Below, one piece after another: positions 19,444 to 27,923 of a stretch of 64,000 nt of DNA (within the stretch, counting starts at the first letter, position 1; each line of letters opens with the position of its first letter). Origin of the DNA: Pseudonocardia terrae. GTDB taxonomy: Bacteria > Actinomycetota > Actinomycetes > Mycobacteriales > Pseudonocardiaceae. Location of the stretch: positions 35,460 to 99,459 of the forward strand of contig NZ_JAJTTE010000027.1 of the NCBI RefSeq assembly GCF_021343995.1, given 5' to 3'. Under the pieces are notes generated by a model that ran no database searches, was not told where the DNA came from, and was given only the letters and a program-made list of their open reading frames with translations. A program made the position numbers and the translations under genes.

Positions 19444-21222
19444 GTGAGCGGGCAGACGGAGGAGAAGCCTGTGCCCGGTTCGGGCACCGGTGCCGCCGCC
19501 GCAGCCGTCCCGGTCACCCCGCTCACCTCGGCCCCCTCGACCCCGGCGGCCACTGTCGCTCCCGAGGTCCCGGGCACCGCCATCCCGAGCCCGGCCGGCC
19601 CGCCGGATGCGGCCACGGTCCGCTCGTTGCAGGCCGCCCCGCCGGTGAACGGCACCGCGGCGGGCCAGGGCACCGTGAGGTCCACGGCGGCGACCGGTCC
19701 CGGCACCGTGCTCGGCAACCGCTACCGGCTCGTCCTGCGGGTCGGCTCCGACCTGTCCGCGGGCGCCGAGTTCTGGCGGGCCGAGGACACGATCCTGCAG
19801 CGCGACGTGGGCGTCACCGTCCTGCGCCGGCTCCCCGCCGACGAGGCGGACGAGGACCCGGAGGGCACCGCCCGCGCCGGCGAGATGATCGTCCGCGCGC
19901 TGCGCTCCGGCGGCTTCGAGCACCCGGGGTGCGCCCGGCTGCTCGACGTGCTGGCCGCGGGCTCGCCCGGCGTCCCGTCGGACGTGCTGGGCGCCGCCGT
20001 CACCGAGTGGGTCGCCGACCACAGCCTCACCGAGGCCGTCGCGGGCGGGCTGATCAAACCGCTGCGTGCGGCCAGGATGGTCCAGCAGCTCGCCGCCGCC
20101 GCCGAGGACGCGCACGGCCGGGGCCTGCTCCTCGGCACCGACCACCCGCAGCGGATCCGGGTCACCGGCGACGGGCGGGCGCAGGTCGCGTTCGTGCTGC
20201 CCCGGCCCGGCCTCACGCCCGAGGACGACGTCCGTGGCCTCGGCGCCGTCCTCTACACCCTGCTGACCTCGCGCTGGCCGCTGTCGGGCTCCGACGCCGC
20301 CCGCGCCGGTCTGCCCTCCCCGGAGCGGGACGAGCAGGGCGCTCCGGTGCCGCCCTCGGCGCTGCGCCCCGGCGTGCCCGTGGAGCTCGACGCGGTGTGC
20401 ACCGCCGCCCTCGGTTCGCACGCCGCCGGACCCGCCGTCGGCCGGCTGCACACCGCCGCCGCGGTCAACCGGATGATCGGCGAGGTCGTGCTCGAGGACG
20501 ACCGGGGCGCGATCTTCCCGCCGGAGCACGACGGCGTGCCGGCCGAGCCTGGCGACGTCTGGCAGAACAAGACCCGCAGGGCCACGCCGCAGGACCCGGA
20601 CCAGCGGCGGAAGCTGCTGATCGGACTGTGCGTGCTGGGTGCCGGCGTGCTCGTGGTGCTCGGATACCTGGGCGTGCAGGTCGGCGCGATGTTCGGCGAG
20701 TCGAGGGGCCCCGCGATCGTCGTCGGGGACAACGCCGCCGGAGCGCCGGTGCCGACCGCACCCGGGGGTCCGGCCACGAGCGTGCCCATCAGCGGTGTCT
20801 CGCTCGACGTCTACGACCGCACCGGGGACCGGGACAACGTCGCCGACGTCGACCGGGCCGTCGACGGCAACCCGGCCACGAGTTGGTCGACCTTCACCTA
20901 CAAGCAGCAGCTGCCGGCGCTCAAGCCGGGCGTGGGCCTGATGGCCTCCTTCGCCTCGGTGGAGCAGCTGTCCCGGATCACGGTGCAGTCGCCCAGCGCC
21001 GGGACCGTCGTCGAGATCCGGTCGGCGCCCTCCACCGACGCCGCCCTTTCCGAGACCCAGCTGCTGACCACGCAGACGCTCACCTCCGGCACCACCACGA
21101 TCTCGCTCGCCGACAGCCAGCCGACGCAGCACATCCTGGTGTGGATCACCAAGCTCTCCGGCGGGGGCGACGCGAACGTGAGCCAGATCGACGAGCTCAC
21201 CTTCTACCGCGCCGGGCTGTAG
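19444..21222 (+). CDS. Pseudokinase membrane protein (C-terminal half of mycobacterial MviN/MurJ type, MurJ part absent)
   Basis: 592 aa. After an Ala/Pro-rich 85-residue lead comes a kinase-like domain (about 93-350) beginning GNRYRLVLRVGSDLSAGAEF. The usual VAIK lysine strand reads VTVLRR (124-129). The HRD and DFG motifs are not visible, so it should be catalytically dead. One membrane helix lies at about 390-412, then a discoidin-like extracellular domain (DRAVDGNPATSWSTF). In M. tuberculosis this module is the tail of MviN (Rv3910), whose phosphorylation recruits FhaA. Here no MurJ helices precede it. Confidence 0.85.
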   Translation: MSGQTEEKPVPGSGTGAAAAAVPVTPLTSAPSTPAATVAPEVPGTAIPSPAGPPDAATVRSLQAAPPVNGTAAGQGTVRSTAATGPGTVLGNRYRLVLRVGSDLSAGAEFWRAEDTILQRDVGVTVLRRLPADEADEDPEGTARAGEMIVRALRSGGFEHPGCARLLDVLAAGSPGVPSDVLGAAVTEWVADHSLTEAVAGGLIKPLRAARMVQQLAAAAEDAHGRGLLLGTDHPQRIRVTGDGRAQVAFVLPRPGLTPEDDVRGLGAVLYTLLTSRWPLSGSDAARAGLPSPERDEQGAPVPPSALRPGVPVELDAVCTAALGSHAAGPAVGRLHTAAAVNRMIGEVVLEDDRGAIFPPEHDGVPAEPGDVWQNKTRRATPQDPDQRRKLLIGLCVLGAGVLVVLGYLGVQVGAMFGESRGPAIVVGDNAAGAPVPTAPGGPATSVPISGVSLDVYDRTGDRDNVADVDRAVDGNPATSWSTFTYKQQLPALKPGVGLMASFASVEQLSRITVQSPSAGTVVEIRSAPSTDAALSETQLLTTQTLTSGTTTISLADSQPTQHILVWITKLSGGGDANVSQIDELTFYRAGL

Positions 21223-21300
21223 CCCCGCCGCCGTTCCCTCCCGTGAACGGTTCCGCCGTTCCGGGCCGTGTGGAGCCGCCCGGCTCCTAGCGTCCGCCGT

Positions 21301-21855
21301 GTGCCCCTGCTCGACGCGCGGTCCGACCTGCAGCTGCTGGAGGCGCACCGGTCCGGCGAGCGCCGCGCGTTCGACGAGCTGGTGCGCCGGCACGGCGACC
21401 GGCTGTGGGCGGTGGCGTTGCGGGTGCTGCGCGACCCGGAGGACGCCGCGGACGTCCTGCAGGACGCGCTCGAGTCGGCCTACCGCCGCTCGGCGGCCTT
21501 CCGCGGGGAGGCGTCGGTGAGCACGTGGCTGCACCGGATCGTGGTGAACAAGTGCGTCGACCGGATCCGCTACGACCGCGCGCGGCCGCCGTCCGGGTAC
21601 GGGCGCCCGCACCGGGTGCCGGTCGGACGCGATCCCGCCGAGGGGGCCACCACACGGCTCGCCGTGCTCGACGCACTGGCGAATGTGCCGGTCGACCAGC
21701 GCGTCCCCGTTGTTCTCGTCGATGTGATGGGATATCCCGTGGCCGAGGCCGCGGCCATCCTGCAGGTGCCGGTGGGCACCGTGAAGAGCCGGTGCGCCCG
21801 CGGCCGGGTCCGGCTCGCCGGGCTGCTCGGGCACCTGCGCGAGGAGGGCGCATGA
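21301..21855 (+). CDS. sigM: ECF RNA polymerase sigma factor SigM
   Basis: 184 aa. Region 2 (about 12-75) includes VLRDPEDAADVLQDALESAY and STWLHRIVVNKCVDRIR. Region 4 (about 115-175) includes a helix-turn-helix, GYPVAEAAAILQVPVGTVKSR. Synteny with Rv3911 (sigM), between the MviN-type gene and an anti-sigma gene, supports the name. GTG 21301 is chosen; TAGCGT (21288-21293) lies 7 nt upstream. The stop overlaps the anti-sigma start (ATGA). A GAACGG/CCGTTC dyad lies at 21245-21261. Confidence 0.93.
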   Translation: MPLLDARSDLQLLEAHRSGERRAFDELVRRHGDRLWAVALRVLRDPEDAADVLQDALESAYRRSAAFRGEASVSTWLHRIVVNKCVDRIRYDRARPPSGYGRPHRVPVGRDPAEGATTRLAVLDALANVPVDQRVPVVLVDVMGYPVAEAAAILQVPVGTVKSRCARGRVRLAGLLGHLREEGA

Positions 21856-22508
21856 ACGGCCCGGGGGAGTACGCGGGCAGCGGGGGCTGGCTCACACGCC
21901 TCGCGGAGGCCGACGCCGGTCTGCCCGACGAGGAGGCGGCCGCCCGGGTCGTCGCGGCGGCCGGACCGGGGACCGGACGGGTACTGGCCGCGCTCGTGGC
22001 GACCCGGGCCGAGCTCGCGGCCGTCGCGCCGGTCCGGATGCCGACCGCCGTCGCGGCACGGCTGGCCGCGGGGTTCGACGCGATCGATCGCGAGAACGAG
22101 CCGGTTAATCGTCAGCCCAACGATACTGATGACCTGCACGTTCGGCGACGCCGGCGGCCTCTGCTGCTGACCGCCGCCGCGGCTGCGCTGGTCGCGGCGG
22201 CCTTCGTCGGGCCGTCGACGGGGCCGGCCGGGGACGCGGTCGACCCCGCCTCCGCCGCCGCTCGGGTGCTCGCGGAGGGCACCCTCGACGTCGGAGAGCT
22301 GCGGGAGCCGGGGACGCTCGCCGCGTGTCTGGCGCAGGCCGGCGCCGCCCCCGCCCACGGCCCGCTCCTCGCGGGGCGCCCGGTCGTCGTCGCGGGACGG
22401 CGAGGGACGTTGCTCGTGCTGGGCACGGGCGCGCTCGGCCGGGTCCGGTCGGTCGTCCCCGCCGAGGGTTGCGACGCCGTGCTGGCCGACCTCACCACTG
22501 GCGGGTGA
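21852..22508 (+). CDS. Putative anti-sigma-M factor
   Basis: 218 aa. The N-terminal 80 residues are helical and charged and would be cytosolic. One membrane helix follows RRRRRP (LLLTAAAAALVAAAFVG, about 100-116). About 100 extracellular residues follow, with two Cys that could pair (LAACLAQ and EGCDAV). Its ATG overlaps the sigM stop (ATGA), the usual coupling of an ECF sigma factor and its anti-sigma. The mycobacterial counterpart Rv3912 (RsmA) sits in the same slot. No zinc (ZAS) HxxxCxxC motif is seen. Confidence 0.82.
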   Translation: MNGPGEYAGSGGWLTRLAEADAGLPDEEAAARVVAAAGPGTGRVLAALVATRAELAAVAPVRMPTAVAARLAAGFDAIDRENEPVNRQPNDTDDLHVRRRRRPLLLTAAAAALVAAAFVGPSTGPAGDAVDPASAAARVLAEGTLDVGELREPGTLAACLAQAGAAPAHGPLLAGRPVVVAGRRGTLLVLGTGALGRVRSVVPAEGCDAVLADLTTGG

Positions 22509-22609
22509 CCGGAGCCACAGCACCACCCCGCGCTGCTCCGCAGGGGGAATGCCCGCTCCTAGGATCGTGTTGACGGGGTCGAGCCAGTCGAGCGGGAAGA
22601 GAGGCATCG

Positions 22610-23611
22610 GTGAGCACCGAGCAGAAGATCCACGAGCTGATCGTCGTCGGCTCCGGACCGGCCGGGTACACCGCGGCGGTCTACGCCGCGCGCGCCCAGC
22701 TCGCGCCCCTGGTGTTCGAGGGAACCCAGTTCGGCGGCGCCCTGATGACCACGACCGAGGTCGAGAACTTCCCCGGCTTCACCGACGGCATCATGGGCCC
22801 GGAGCTGATGGAGCAGATGCGCGGCCAGGCCAAGCGCTTCGGCGCCGACCTGCGGGCCGAGGACGTCGAGTCCGTGAAGCTCGAGGGCCCGGTGAAGGAG
22901 GTCACCGCCAACGGCGTGACCTACCGCTCGCGCGCGGTCATCCTCGCCATGGGGGCCGCGGCCCGCTACCTCGGCGTGCCCGGCGAGCAGGAGCTGCTCG
23001 GCCGCGGCGTGTCGGCCTGTGCCACCTGTGACGGGTTCTTCTTCCGGGACAAGCCGATCGCCGTCATCGGCGGCGGGGACTCCGCGATGGAGGAGGCCAC
23101 CTTCCTGACCCGCTTCGGATCGAGCGTGACGGTCGTGCACCGCCGCGACGAGTTCCGCGCCTCGAAGATCATGCTGGAGCGCGCGCAGAACGACCCGAAG
23201 ATGCGGTGGGAGCTGAACAAGGCCGTCACCGAGGTCGTCGGCGAGAACGGCGTGTCCGCGCTCAGGCTCAAGGACACGGTGACCGGCGAGGAGTCCACCC
23301 TCGAGGTCAGCGGCATGTTCGTGGCGATCGGGCACGACCCGCGCAGCGAGCTGGTCCGGGGCCAGGTGGAGCTCGACGACGAGGGCTACGTCAAGACGAA
23401 GGCCCCGTCGACCTACACCGACATCCCGGGCGTGTTCGCCTGCGGTGACCTGGTCGACCACACCTACCGGCAGGCCATCACCGCCGCCGGGTCGGGCTGC
23501 TCCGCGGCCATCGACGCCGAGCGCTGGCTGGCCGAGGAGCCGATCGACCCCGAGATGGCCGGCAGCGGCTACGGCAGCGACTCCGAGGACGTCGCGGCCG
23601 CGGTCCACTGA
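22610..23611 (+). CDS. trxB: Thioredoxin reductase
   Basis: 333 aa FAD flavoprotein that passes NADPH electrons to thioredoxin. FAD motif GSGPAGYTAAVYAARA near residue 13; redox pair CATC (Cys137, Cys140); NADPH motif GGGDSAMEEA with the HRR signature (VVHRRDEFRAS); C-terminal FAD motif FACGDLVDHTYRQAITAAGSG split across 278-299. GTG 22610 has an AGAGAGG-like site upstream. It is followed by trxA after 62 bp, the order of Rv3913-Rv3914. Confidence 0.98.
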   Translation: MSTEQKIHELIVVGSGPAGYTAAVYAARAQLAPLVFEGTQFGGALMTTTEVENFPGFTDGIMGPELMEQMRGQAKRFGADLRAEDVESVKLEGPVKEVTANGVTYRSRAVILAMGAAARYLGVPGEQELLGRGVSACATCDGFFFRDKPIAVIGGGDSAMEEATFLTRFGSSVTVVHRRDEFRASKIMLERAQNDPKMRWELNKAVTEVVGENGVSALRLKDTVTGEESTLEVSGMFVAIGHDPRSELVRGQVELDDEGYVKTKAPSTYTDIPGVFACGDLVDHTYRQAITAAGSGCSAAIDAERWLAEEPIDPEMAGSGYGSDSEDVAAAVH

Positions 23612-23673
23612 TCGTCCCTCCCTTTCCTGGCACCCTTCCACCTGGCGCAGTACCGAACGAGGAGAGCATCGCG

Positions 23674-24000
23674 ATGGGCAACAACACCGTGGACGTCACC
23701 GACGCCACGTTCGAGCAGGACGTCCTCAAGAGCGGCAAGACCGTGCTGGTCGACTTCTGGGCGACCTGGTGCGGGCCGTGCAAGATGGTCGCCCCGGTGC
23801 TCGACGAGATCGCCGGTGAGCACAAGGACAACCTGACCGTCGCGAAGCTCGACATCGACGCGAACGGCAAGACGGCGCAGCAGTACCAGGTCATGTCGAT
23901 CCCGACCATGATCCTGTTCAAGGACGGCCAGCCGGTGAAGACCATCGTCGGCGCCAAGCCGAAGGCCGCCCTGCTGAGCGACCTGTCCGACTACCTGTAG
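23674..24000 (+). CDS. trxA: Thioredoxin
   Basis: 108 aa. The active site WCGPCK has Cys33 and Cys36; the cis-Pro loop is SIPTMILFKDG. It is a single-domain cytosolic thioredoxin of normal length, reduced by the TrxB encoded just upstream. The ATG at 23674 follows GAGGAGAG. Counterpart of M. tuberculosis trxC (Rv3914). A perfect hairpin follows 32 bp after the stop. Confidence 0.98.
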   Translation: MGNNTVDVTDATFEQDVLKSGKTVLVDFWATWCGPCKMVAPVLDEIAGEHKDNLTVAKLDIDANGKTAQQYQVMSIPTMILFKDGQPVKTIVGAKPKAALLSDLSDYL

Positions 24001-24032
24001 GGCGCTCCGCAACCGATCCGATACGGCCTGTC

Positions 24033-24062
24033 GCCGATCGCCCGGTACGTCCGGCGATCGGC
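24033..24062 (+). terminator. Hairpin after trxB-trxA
   Basis: GCCGATCGCC (24033-24042) pairs with GGCGATCGGC (24053-24062), 10 perfect pairs with a 10-nt loop. No T tract follows, as is common for GC-rich actinobacterial terminators. A GGCCGACGGGCC block right after it may add to it. Confidence 0.6.
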
Positions 24063-24284
24063 CGACGGGCCGTTCGGCCGTTCAGCGCCTTTCCCGCCCG
24101 CTGACTGCGTGGACACGCCCGTGCACGCCCCGCTGTCCCCCGGACGTGGCGGCGCAGGGCAGAATGGTCGACGGCCGAGAACCGGGCCGGACATGCCGGA
24201 GAGCGCCGTGAGCCGGCGTGCGGGCCCGGACCATCGAGACGCGCGCGCCGTCGGTCGGCGCGACGGAGATCGAGCGAGGGGTGC

Positions 24285-25442
24285 ATGCAGCTGCTCCGCC
24301 GCGGGGACCGCGGCCCGGCGGTCGTCGAGATCAGGACCACGCTGCGGCGGTTCGGTCTCCTGGCCGCCGCCCCGGGCCCCGATTCGGACGACGTCTTCGA
24401 CGTGGCCGTCGAGCGGGCCGTCCAGGCGTTCCAGCAGCGCCGGGGGCTGATCACCGACGGGATCGTCGGTCCGGACACCTACCGCGCGCTGCGTGAGGCC
24501 GGCTGGAAGCTCGGCGACCGGATGCTGGCGCTGATGGTGTCGGCGCCCATGAGCGGCGACGACGTCGGGCAGCTGCAGACCCGCCTCCTCGAGCTCGGCT
24601 ACGACCCCGGCCGCCCCTCCGGCGTGTTCGACGAGCGCACCGAGCAGGCCCTCCGCGGCTTCCAGCGCGACTACGGGCTCGCCGCCGACGGCGTGTGCGG
24701 CCCCGGCACCCTGCGTGCGCTGCGTCAGCTCGGCCGCAAGGTCGTCGGCGGGCGCCCCGGCCTGCTTCGCGAGCAGGAGCTGCTCCGCCGCGCGGGTCCG
24801 CGGATGCGCGGTAAGCGGATCGTCATCGACCCCGGCCACGGCGGCCTCGACCGCGGTGTCCAGGTCGCGGGGGTGTGCGAGGCCGACCTGATGTGGGACC
24901 TCGCCCGCCGGCTCGTGGGCCGGATGTCCGCGACCGGCATGGAGGCGCTGCTCTCCCGCCGCGAAGACACCTGCCCCGCCGAGGCCGAGCGCGCCGCGTT
25001 CGCCAACGAGGCGAACGCCGACCTCGTCCTGTCCCTCCACGCCGACGCGAACCGCAGCATGTACGCCCAGGGCCTCGCCACGTTCCACTTCGGCAACGGC
25101 TCGGGCGTCACCTCCACGGTGGGGGAGGCGCTCGCCGGGCTCATCCAGCGCGAGCTGCTCACCCGCACCGCGATGCTCGACTGCGGCAGCCAGGCCCGCA
25201 CGTGGGAGATGCTGCGGCTGACCCGGATGCCGGCCGTCCGCGTGGAGCTCGGGTACCTCACGCACATCGGCGACCGCACCAAGCTGCTCGACCCCGGCTT
25301 CCGCGACGTGGTGGCCGAGGGGATCCTCGTGGCCGTCAAGCGGCTGTACCTGCTCGGTCAGAACGACCAGCCGACCGGCACGTTCACGTTCTCCGACGTG
25401 CTGGCCCACGAGATCAACCGGAACCAGGCCCAGGCCATCTGA
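24285..25442 (+). CDS. cwlM: CwlM-type N-acetylmuramoyl-L-alanine amidase family protein
   Basis: 385 aa, no signal peptide, so cytoplasmic as CwlM is. Two PG_binding_1 repeats lie at about 5-75 and 85-155 (FQQRRGLITDGIVGPDTYRA; FQRDYGLAADGVCGPGTLRA). Amidase_3 spans about 180-360. Zinc-ligand motifs IDPGHGG, CEADL and LSLHAD are all visible, as is VELGYLTH. In M. tuberculosis CwlM (Rv3915) is phosphorylated by PknB and activates MurA rather than cutting wall. The same slot after trxC supports that role here; catalytic competence is open. Confidence 0.9.
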   Translation: MQLLRRGDRGPAVVEIRTTLRRFGLLAAAPGPDSDDVFDVAVERAVQAFQQRRGLITDGIVGPDTYRALREAGWKLGDRMLALMVSAPMSGDDVGQLQTRLLELGYDPGRPSGVFDERTEQALRGFQRDYGLAADGVCGPGTLRALRQLGRKVVGGRPGLLREQELLRRAGPRMRGKRIVIDPGHGGLDRGVQVAGVCEADLMWDLARRLVGRMSATGMEALLSRREDTCPAEAERAAFANEANADLVLSLHADANRSMYAQGLATFHFGNGSGVTSTVGEALAGLIQRELLTRTAMLDCGSQARTWEMLRLTRMPAVRVELGYLTHIGDRTKLLDPGFRDVVAEGILVAVKRLYLLGQNDQPTGTFTFSDVLAHEINRNQAQAI

Positions 25443-25548
25443 GGCCGGGAGAATCGATCTGAGGGCCGGGAACGGCCGAATTGCGGTTCCCCGGTCCCTG
25501 AGTCACACCGATGTCATTCGCCCGCTCAGCGGCCCGTACAGCGCGCCC

Positions 25549-26226
25549 TCAGATCGCGCGTACGCCCGCGCCGGCCGGAGTGGGTACCCGGTACCCGGGC
25601 TGCCCGACGGGCGCCGCGGCCTGCATCGGGATCGTGACCGTGCCGAGGAGTTGCTCGAGCGCGTGCTCGACGTCCTCCTTCCACGTGATCCCCGAGCGGA
25701 GTTCCATCCGCAGCCGGGGCCAGCGCGGGTGCGGCCGGACCGTCTTGAAGCCGACGCTGCGCAGGAAGTCGGCCGGGATGATGCAGCCGGGCTCGGAACC
25801 GGGCCGCGCCTCGCCGAAGGCCTCGACGGCCTTCACCCCGCGGCGGGTGAGGTCCTTGACCACGGACTGGGCCAGCATCCGCCCGAGGCCCTCGCCGGCG
25901 TACTCCGGCATCACCTGGAGGGTCGTGAGGAGCACGGCGTCGGCGCTCACCGGGCCGGTCGGCATCTCGGTGGCGCGGGGGACCGCGGAGGGCGGTGCGT
26001 ACATGACGTAGCCGGCAGGCGCCCCGCGGACGTAGACGATCTTCCCGCACGAGCCCCACTCGAGCAGGATCTCCGAGACCCAGGCCTCCTTCTCGAGCTC
26101 GGTGGTGCCGAACTCCTCGGCCTGCTTGGCGAGGTGCGGTGCGAGCTCCCAGAAGACGCAGGAGCGACAACGCTTGGGGAGGTCCCCCAGGTTGTCGAGG
26201 TTGACCGCGGCGACGTGCCAGGACAA
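25549..26226 (-). CDS. GNAT family N-acetyltransferase
   Basis: 225 aa. The N-terminal part begins LDNLGDLPKRCRSCVFWEL, typical of the family that includes Rv3916c. The acetyl-CoA region reads VMPEYAGEGLGRMLAQSVVKDL (the Q/RxxGxG/A loop is EGLGRM). TTG at 26226 is proposed as the start: it has GGAGGT 6 nt upstream and gives SWHVAAVNLDNL, while upstream sequence is not family-like. The acceptor substrate is unknown. It diverges from the aminotransferase gene. Confidence 0.82.
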   Translation of the reverse strand: MSWHVAAVNLDNLGDLPKRCRSCVFWELAPHLAKQAEEFGTTELEKEAWVSEILLEWGSCGKIVYVRGAPAGYVMYAPPSAVPRATEMPTGPVSADAVLLTTLQVMPEYAGEGLGRMLAQSVVKDLTRRGVKAVEAFGEARPGSEPGCIIPADFLRSVGFKTVRPHPRWPRLRMELRSGITWKEDVEHALEQLLGTVTIPMQAAAPVGQPGYRVPTPAGAGVRAI

Positions 26227-26508
26227 CGTGCTACCTCCGGCGGCCGACCCGATCGGGTTCCGCGTGGTCGAGAACCCCCGTGTGATCACGAAGGCCGTTC
26301 GATGGTAGGTCGGTCGGGGCCCCTGCGACACCCCGGCTGCTGCGACCGGTGTCTCAGCCTCGCCGAAGGGCAGACCGTACACCCGTCCCGGTTACACTCA
26401 GGTGCCACTTTCGCTCCCCGAGGCTGCGCGCGCGTGGCCGCCGGGCGGCGATCGGCGCCGATGTTCGCTCCGCGAGCTCCGCTCATCCGTCGACCTGGAG
26501 GATCCACC

Positions 26509-27852
26509 GTGACGATCCCGCCGTCCCCGCAGCAGCCCGACGTCTCCGTCGAGCGGGCGGCGGCAGCCGCGCCGGCCCCTCCCACCGAGCGGTTCGCAGC
26601 ACGCACCTCCGGCATGGTCGCCTCCGAGATCCGGGCGCTCTTCGCCGTCGCCAGCCGGCCCGAGGTCGTCTCGCTCGCCGGCGGCATGCCCAACCTCGCC
26701 GCGCTGCCGCTCGAGGAGCTGTCCGCCGAGATCGGCGACCTCGTGGCCCGCGAGGGGCAGGTCGCACTGCAGTACGGCTCCGCCCAGGGCGTGCCCGCGC
26801 TGCGTGCGCAGATCTGCGACGTCATGCGGGAGGAGGGGATCGAGGCCGACCCGAACGACGTCGTCGTGACCGTCGGTTCGCAGATGGCCCTCGACCTCGT
26901 CACCCGGCTGTTCTGCGACCCGGGCGACGTGGTGCTCGCCGAGGGGCCGTCCTACGTCGGCGCGCTGGGCAGCTTCGCCGCGTACCAGGCCCGCGTGATC
27001 CACGTGGCGATGGACGAGCACGGGCTCGTCCCGGAGCTGCTGGAGGAGGCGCTGCGCACGCTCGCGGCCCGGGGCGTCACCCCGAAGTTCCTCTACACGA
27101 TCCCGAACTTCCACAACCCCGGCGGCGTGACCCTGGCCGTTGAGCGCCGGCAGCGGGTACTGGACCTCTGCGCGGAGCACGGCGTGGGCGTCGTCGAGGA
27201 CAACCCGTACGGGCTGCTGGGCTTCAGCGGCACCCGCTACCCGGCGCTGCGCTCGCTGGACCGCTCGGTCATCTACCTCGGTTCGTTCTCCAAGACCTTC
27301 GCCTCTGGTCTGCGGGTCGGGTGGGCGCTCGTGCCACCGGCGGTGCGGGACCGGCTGGTGCTGGCCGCCGAGTCCGCCACGCTGTGCCCGCCGAGCTTCA
27401 CGCAGATGATCGTGTCGCGGTACCTGGAGAAGCACGACTGGCGGGCCCAGGTGAAGGCCTACACGGAGCAGTACCGCGAGCGGCGGGACGCGATGCTGGC
27501 CGCGCTGGAGACCTACCTGCCCGAAGGCTGCACCTGGACCGTGCCCGACGGCGGCTTCTACGTGTGGGTCACCCTGCCCGAGGGCGTCGACGCGAAGGCG
27601 ATGCTGCCGCGTGCCGTCACGGCCCGGGTGGCGTACGCGTCGGGCACCGGGTTCTACGCCGACGGCCTCGGCAGCCGGCAGCTGCGTCTCTCGTACTGCT
27701 ACCCGACGCCGGAGCGCATCACGGAGGGCGTCCGCCGGCTCGCCGGGGTCATCGAGACCGAGCTCGAGGTGCGCCGCACCTTCGGCCTCCCCGCCGCGCC
27801 CGCGCCCGAGCTGCGCCGGGGCGCCCACACCCCGAGCCCTGACACGGCCTGA
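26509..27852 (+). CDS. PLP-dependent aminotransferase (class I/II fold, 2-aminoadipate transaminase-like)
   Basis: 447 aa. The PLP lysine is Lys262 in GSFSKTFASGLRVGW. Other anchors are GSQMALDLV (phosphate-binding region), NFHNPGG and EDNPYG (Asp pairing with the pyridine nitrogen). It lacks the GntR domain of MocR proteins. The relatives include LysN and aromatic/2-aminoadipate transaminases, so the exact substrate is open. GTG 26509 has TGGAGGA 6 nt before it. It is followed by a perfect terminator and then parS. Confidence 0.9.
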   Translation: MTIPPSPQQPDVSVERAAAAAPAPPTERFAARTSGMVASEIRALFAVASRPEVVSLAGGMPNLAALPLEELSAEIGDLVAREGQVALQYGSAQGVPALRAQICDVMREEGIEADPNDVVVTVGSQMALDLVTRLFCDPGDVVLAEGPSYVGALGSFAAYQARVIHVAMDEHGLVPELLEEALRTLAARGVTPKFLYTIPNFHNPGGVTLAVERRQRVLDLCAEHGVGVVEDNPYGLLGFSGTRYPALRSLDRSVIYLGSFSKTFASGLRVGWALVPPAVRDRLVLAAESATLCPPSFTQMIVSRYLEKHDWRAQVKAYTEQYRERRDAMLAALETYLPEGCTWTVPDGGFYVWVTLPEGVDAKAMLPRAVTARVAYASGTGFYADGLGSRQLRLSYCYPTPERITEGVRRLAGVIETELEVRRTFGLPAAPAPELRRGAHTPSPDTA

Positions 27853-27862
27853 GTCCTCCGGT

Positions 27863-27897
27863 CGAACGCCCCGCGGATCTGCTCCGCGGGGCGTTCG
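27863..27897 (+). terminator. Strong hairpin terminator after the aminotransferase
   Basis: A perfect 15-bp stem (27863-27877 with 27883-27897; arm CGAACGCCCCGCGGA) with the 5-nt loop TCTGC. TCGTTCGG follows. It ends 12 bp before the parS at 27910. Confidence 0.88.
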
Positions 27898-27909
27898 TCG
27901 TTCGGCGCT

Positions 27910-27923
27910 GTTTCACGTGAAAC
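27910..27923. other. parS site, perfect palindrome
   Basis: GTTTCACGTGAAAC, the full actinobacterial ParB-binding palindrome, in non-coding DNA downstream of the aminotransferase terminator and 7.3 kb from the parB start codon side of the locus. Confidence 0.92.

Noticed and set aside
21243..21270. ECF-type autoregulatory promoter for sigM (GAAC ... CGT)
   Set aside because: The spacer is 18 bp, longer than usual, and TAGCGT next to the start codon gives a simpler promoter; kept only as a dyad note.
25676..25692. TTCCACGTGATCC as a parS site inside the GNAT gene
   Set aside because: At least four mismatches to the palindrome.
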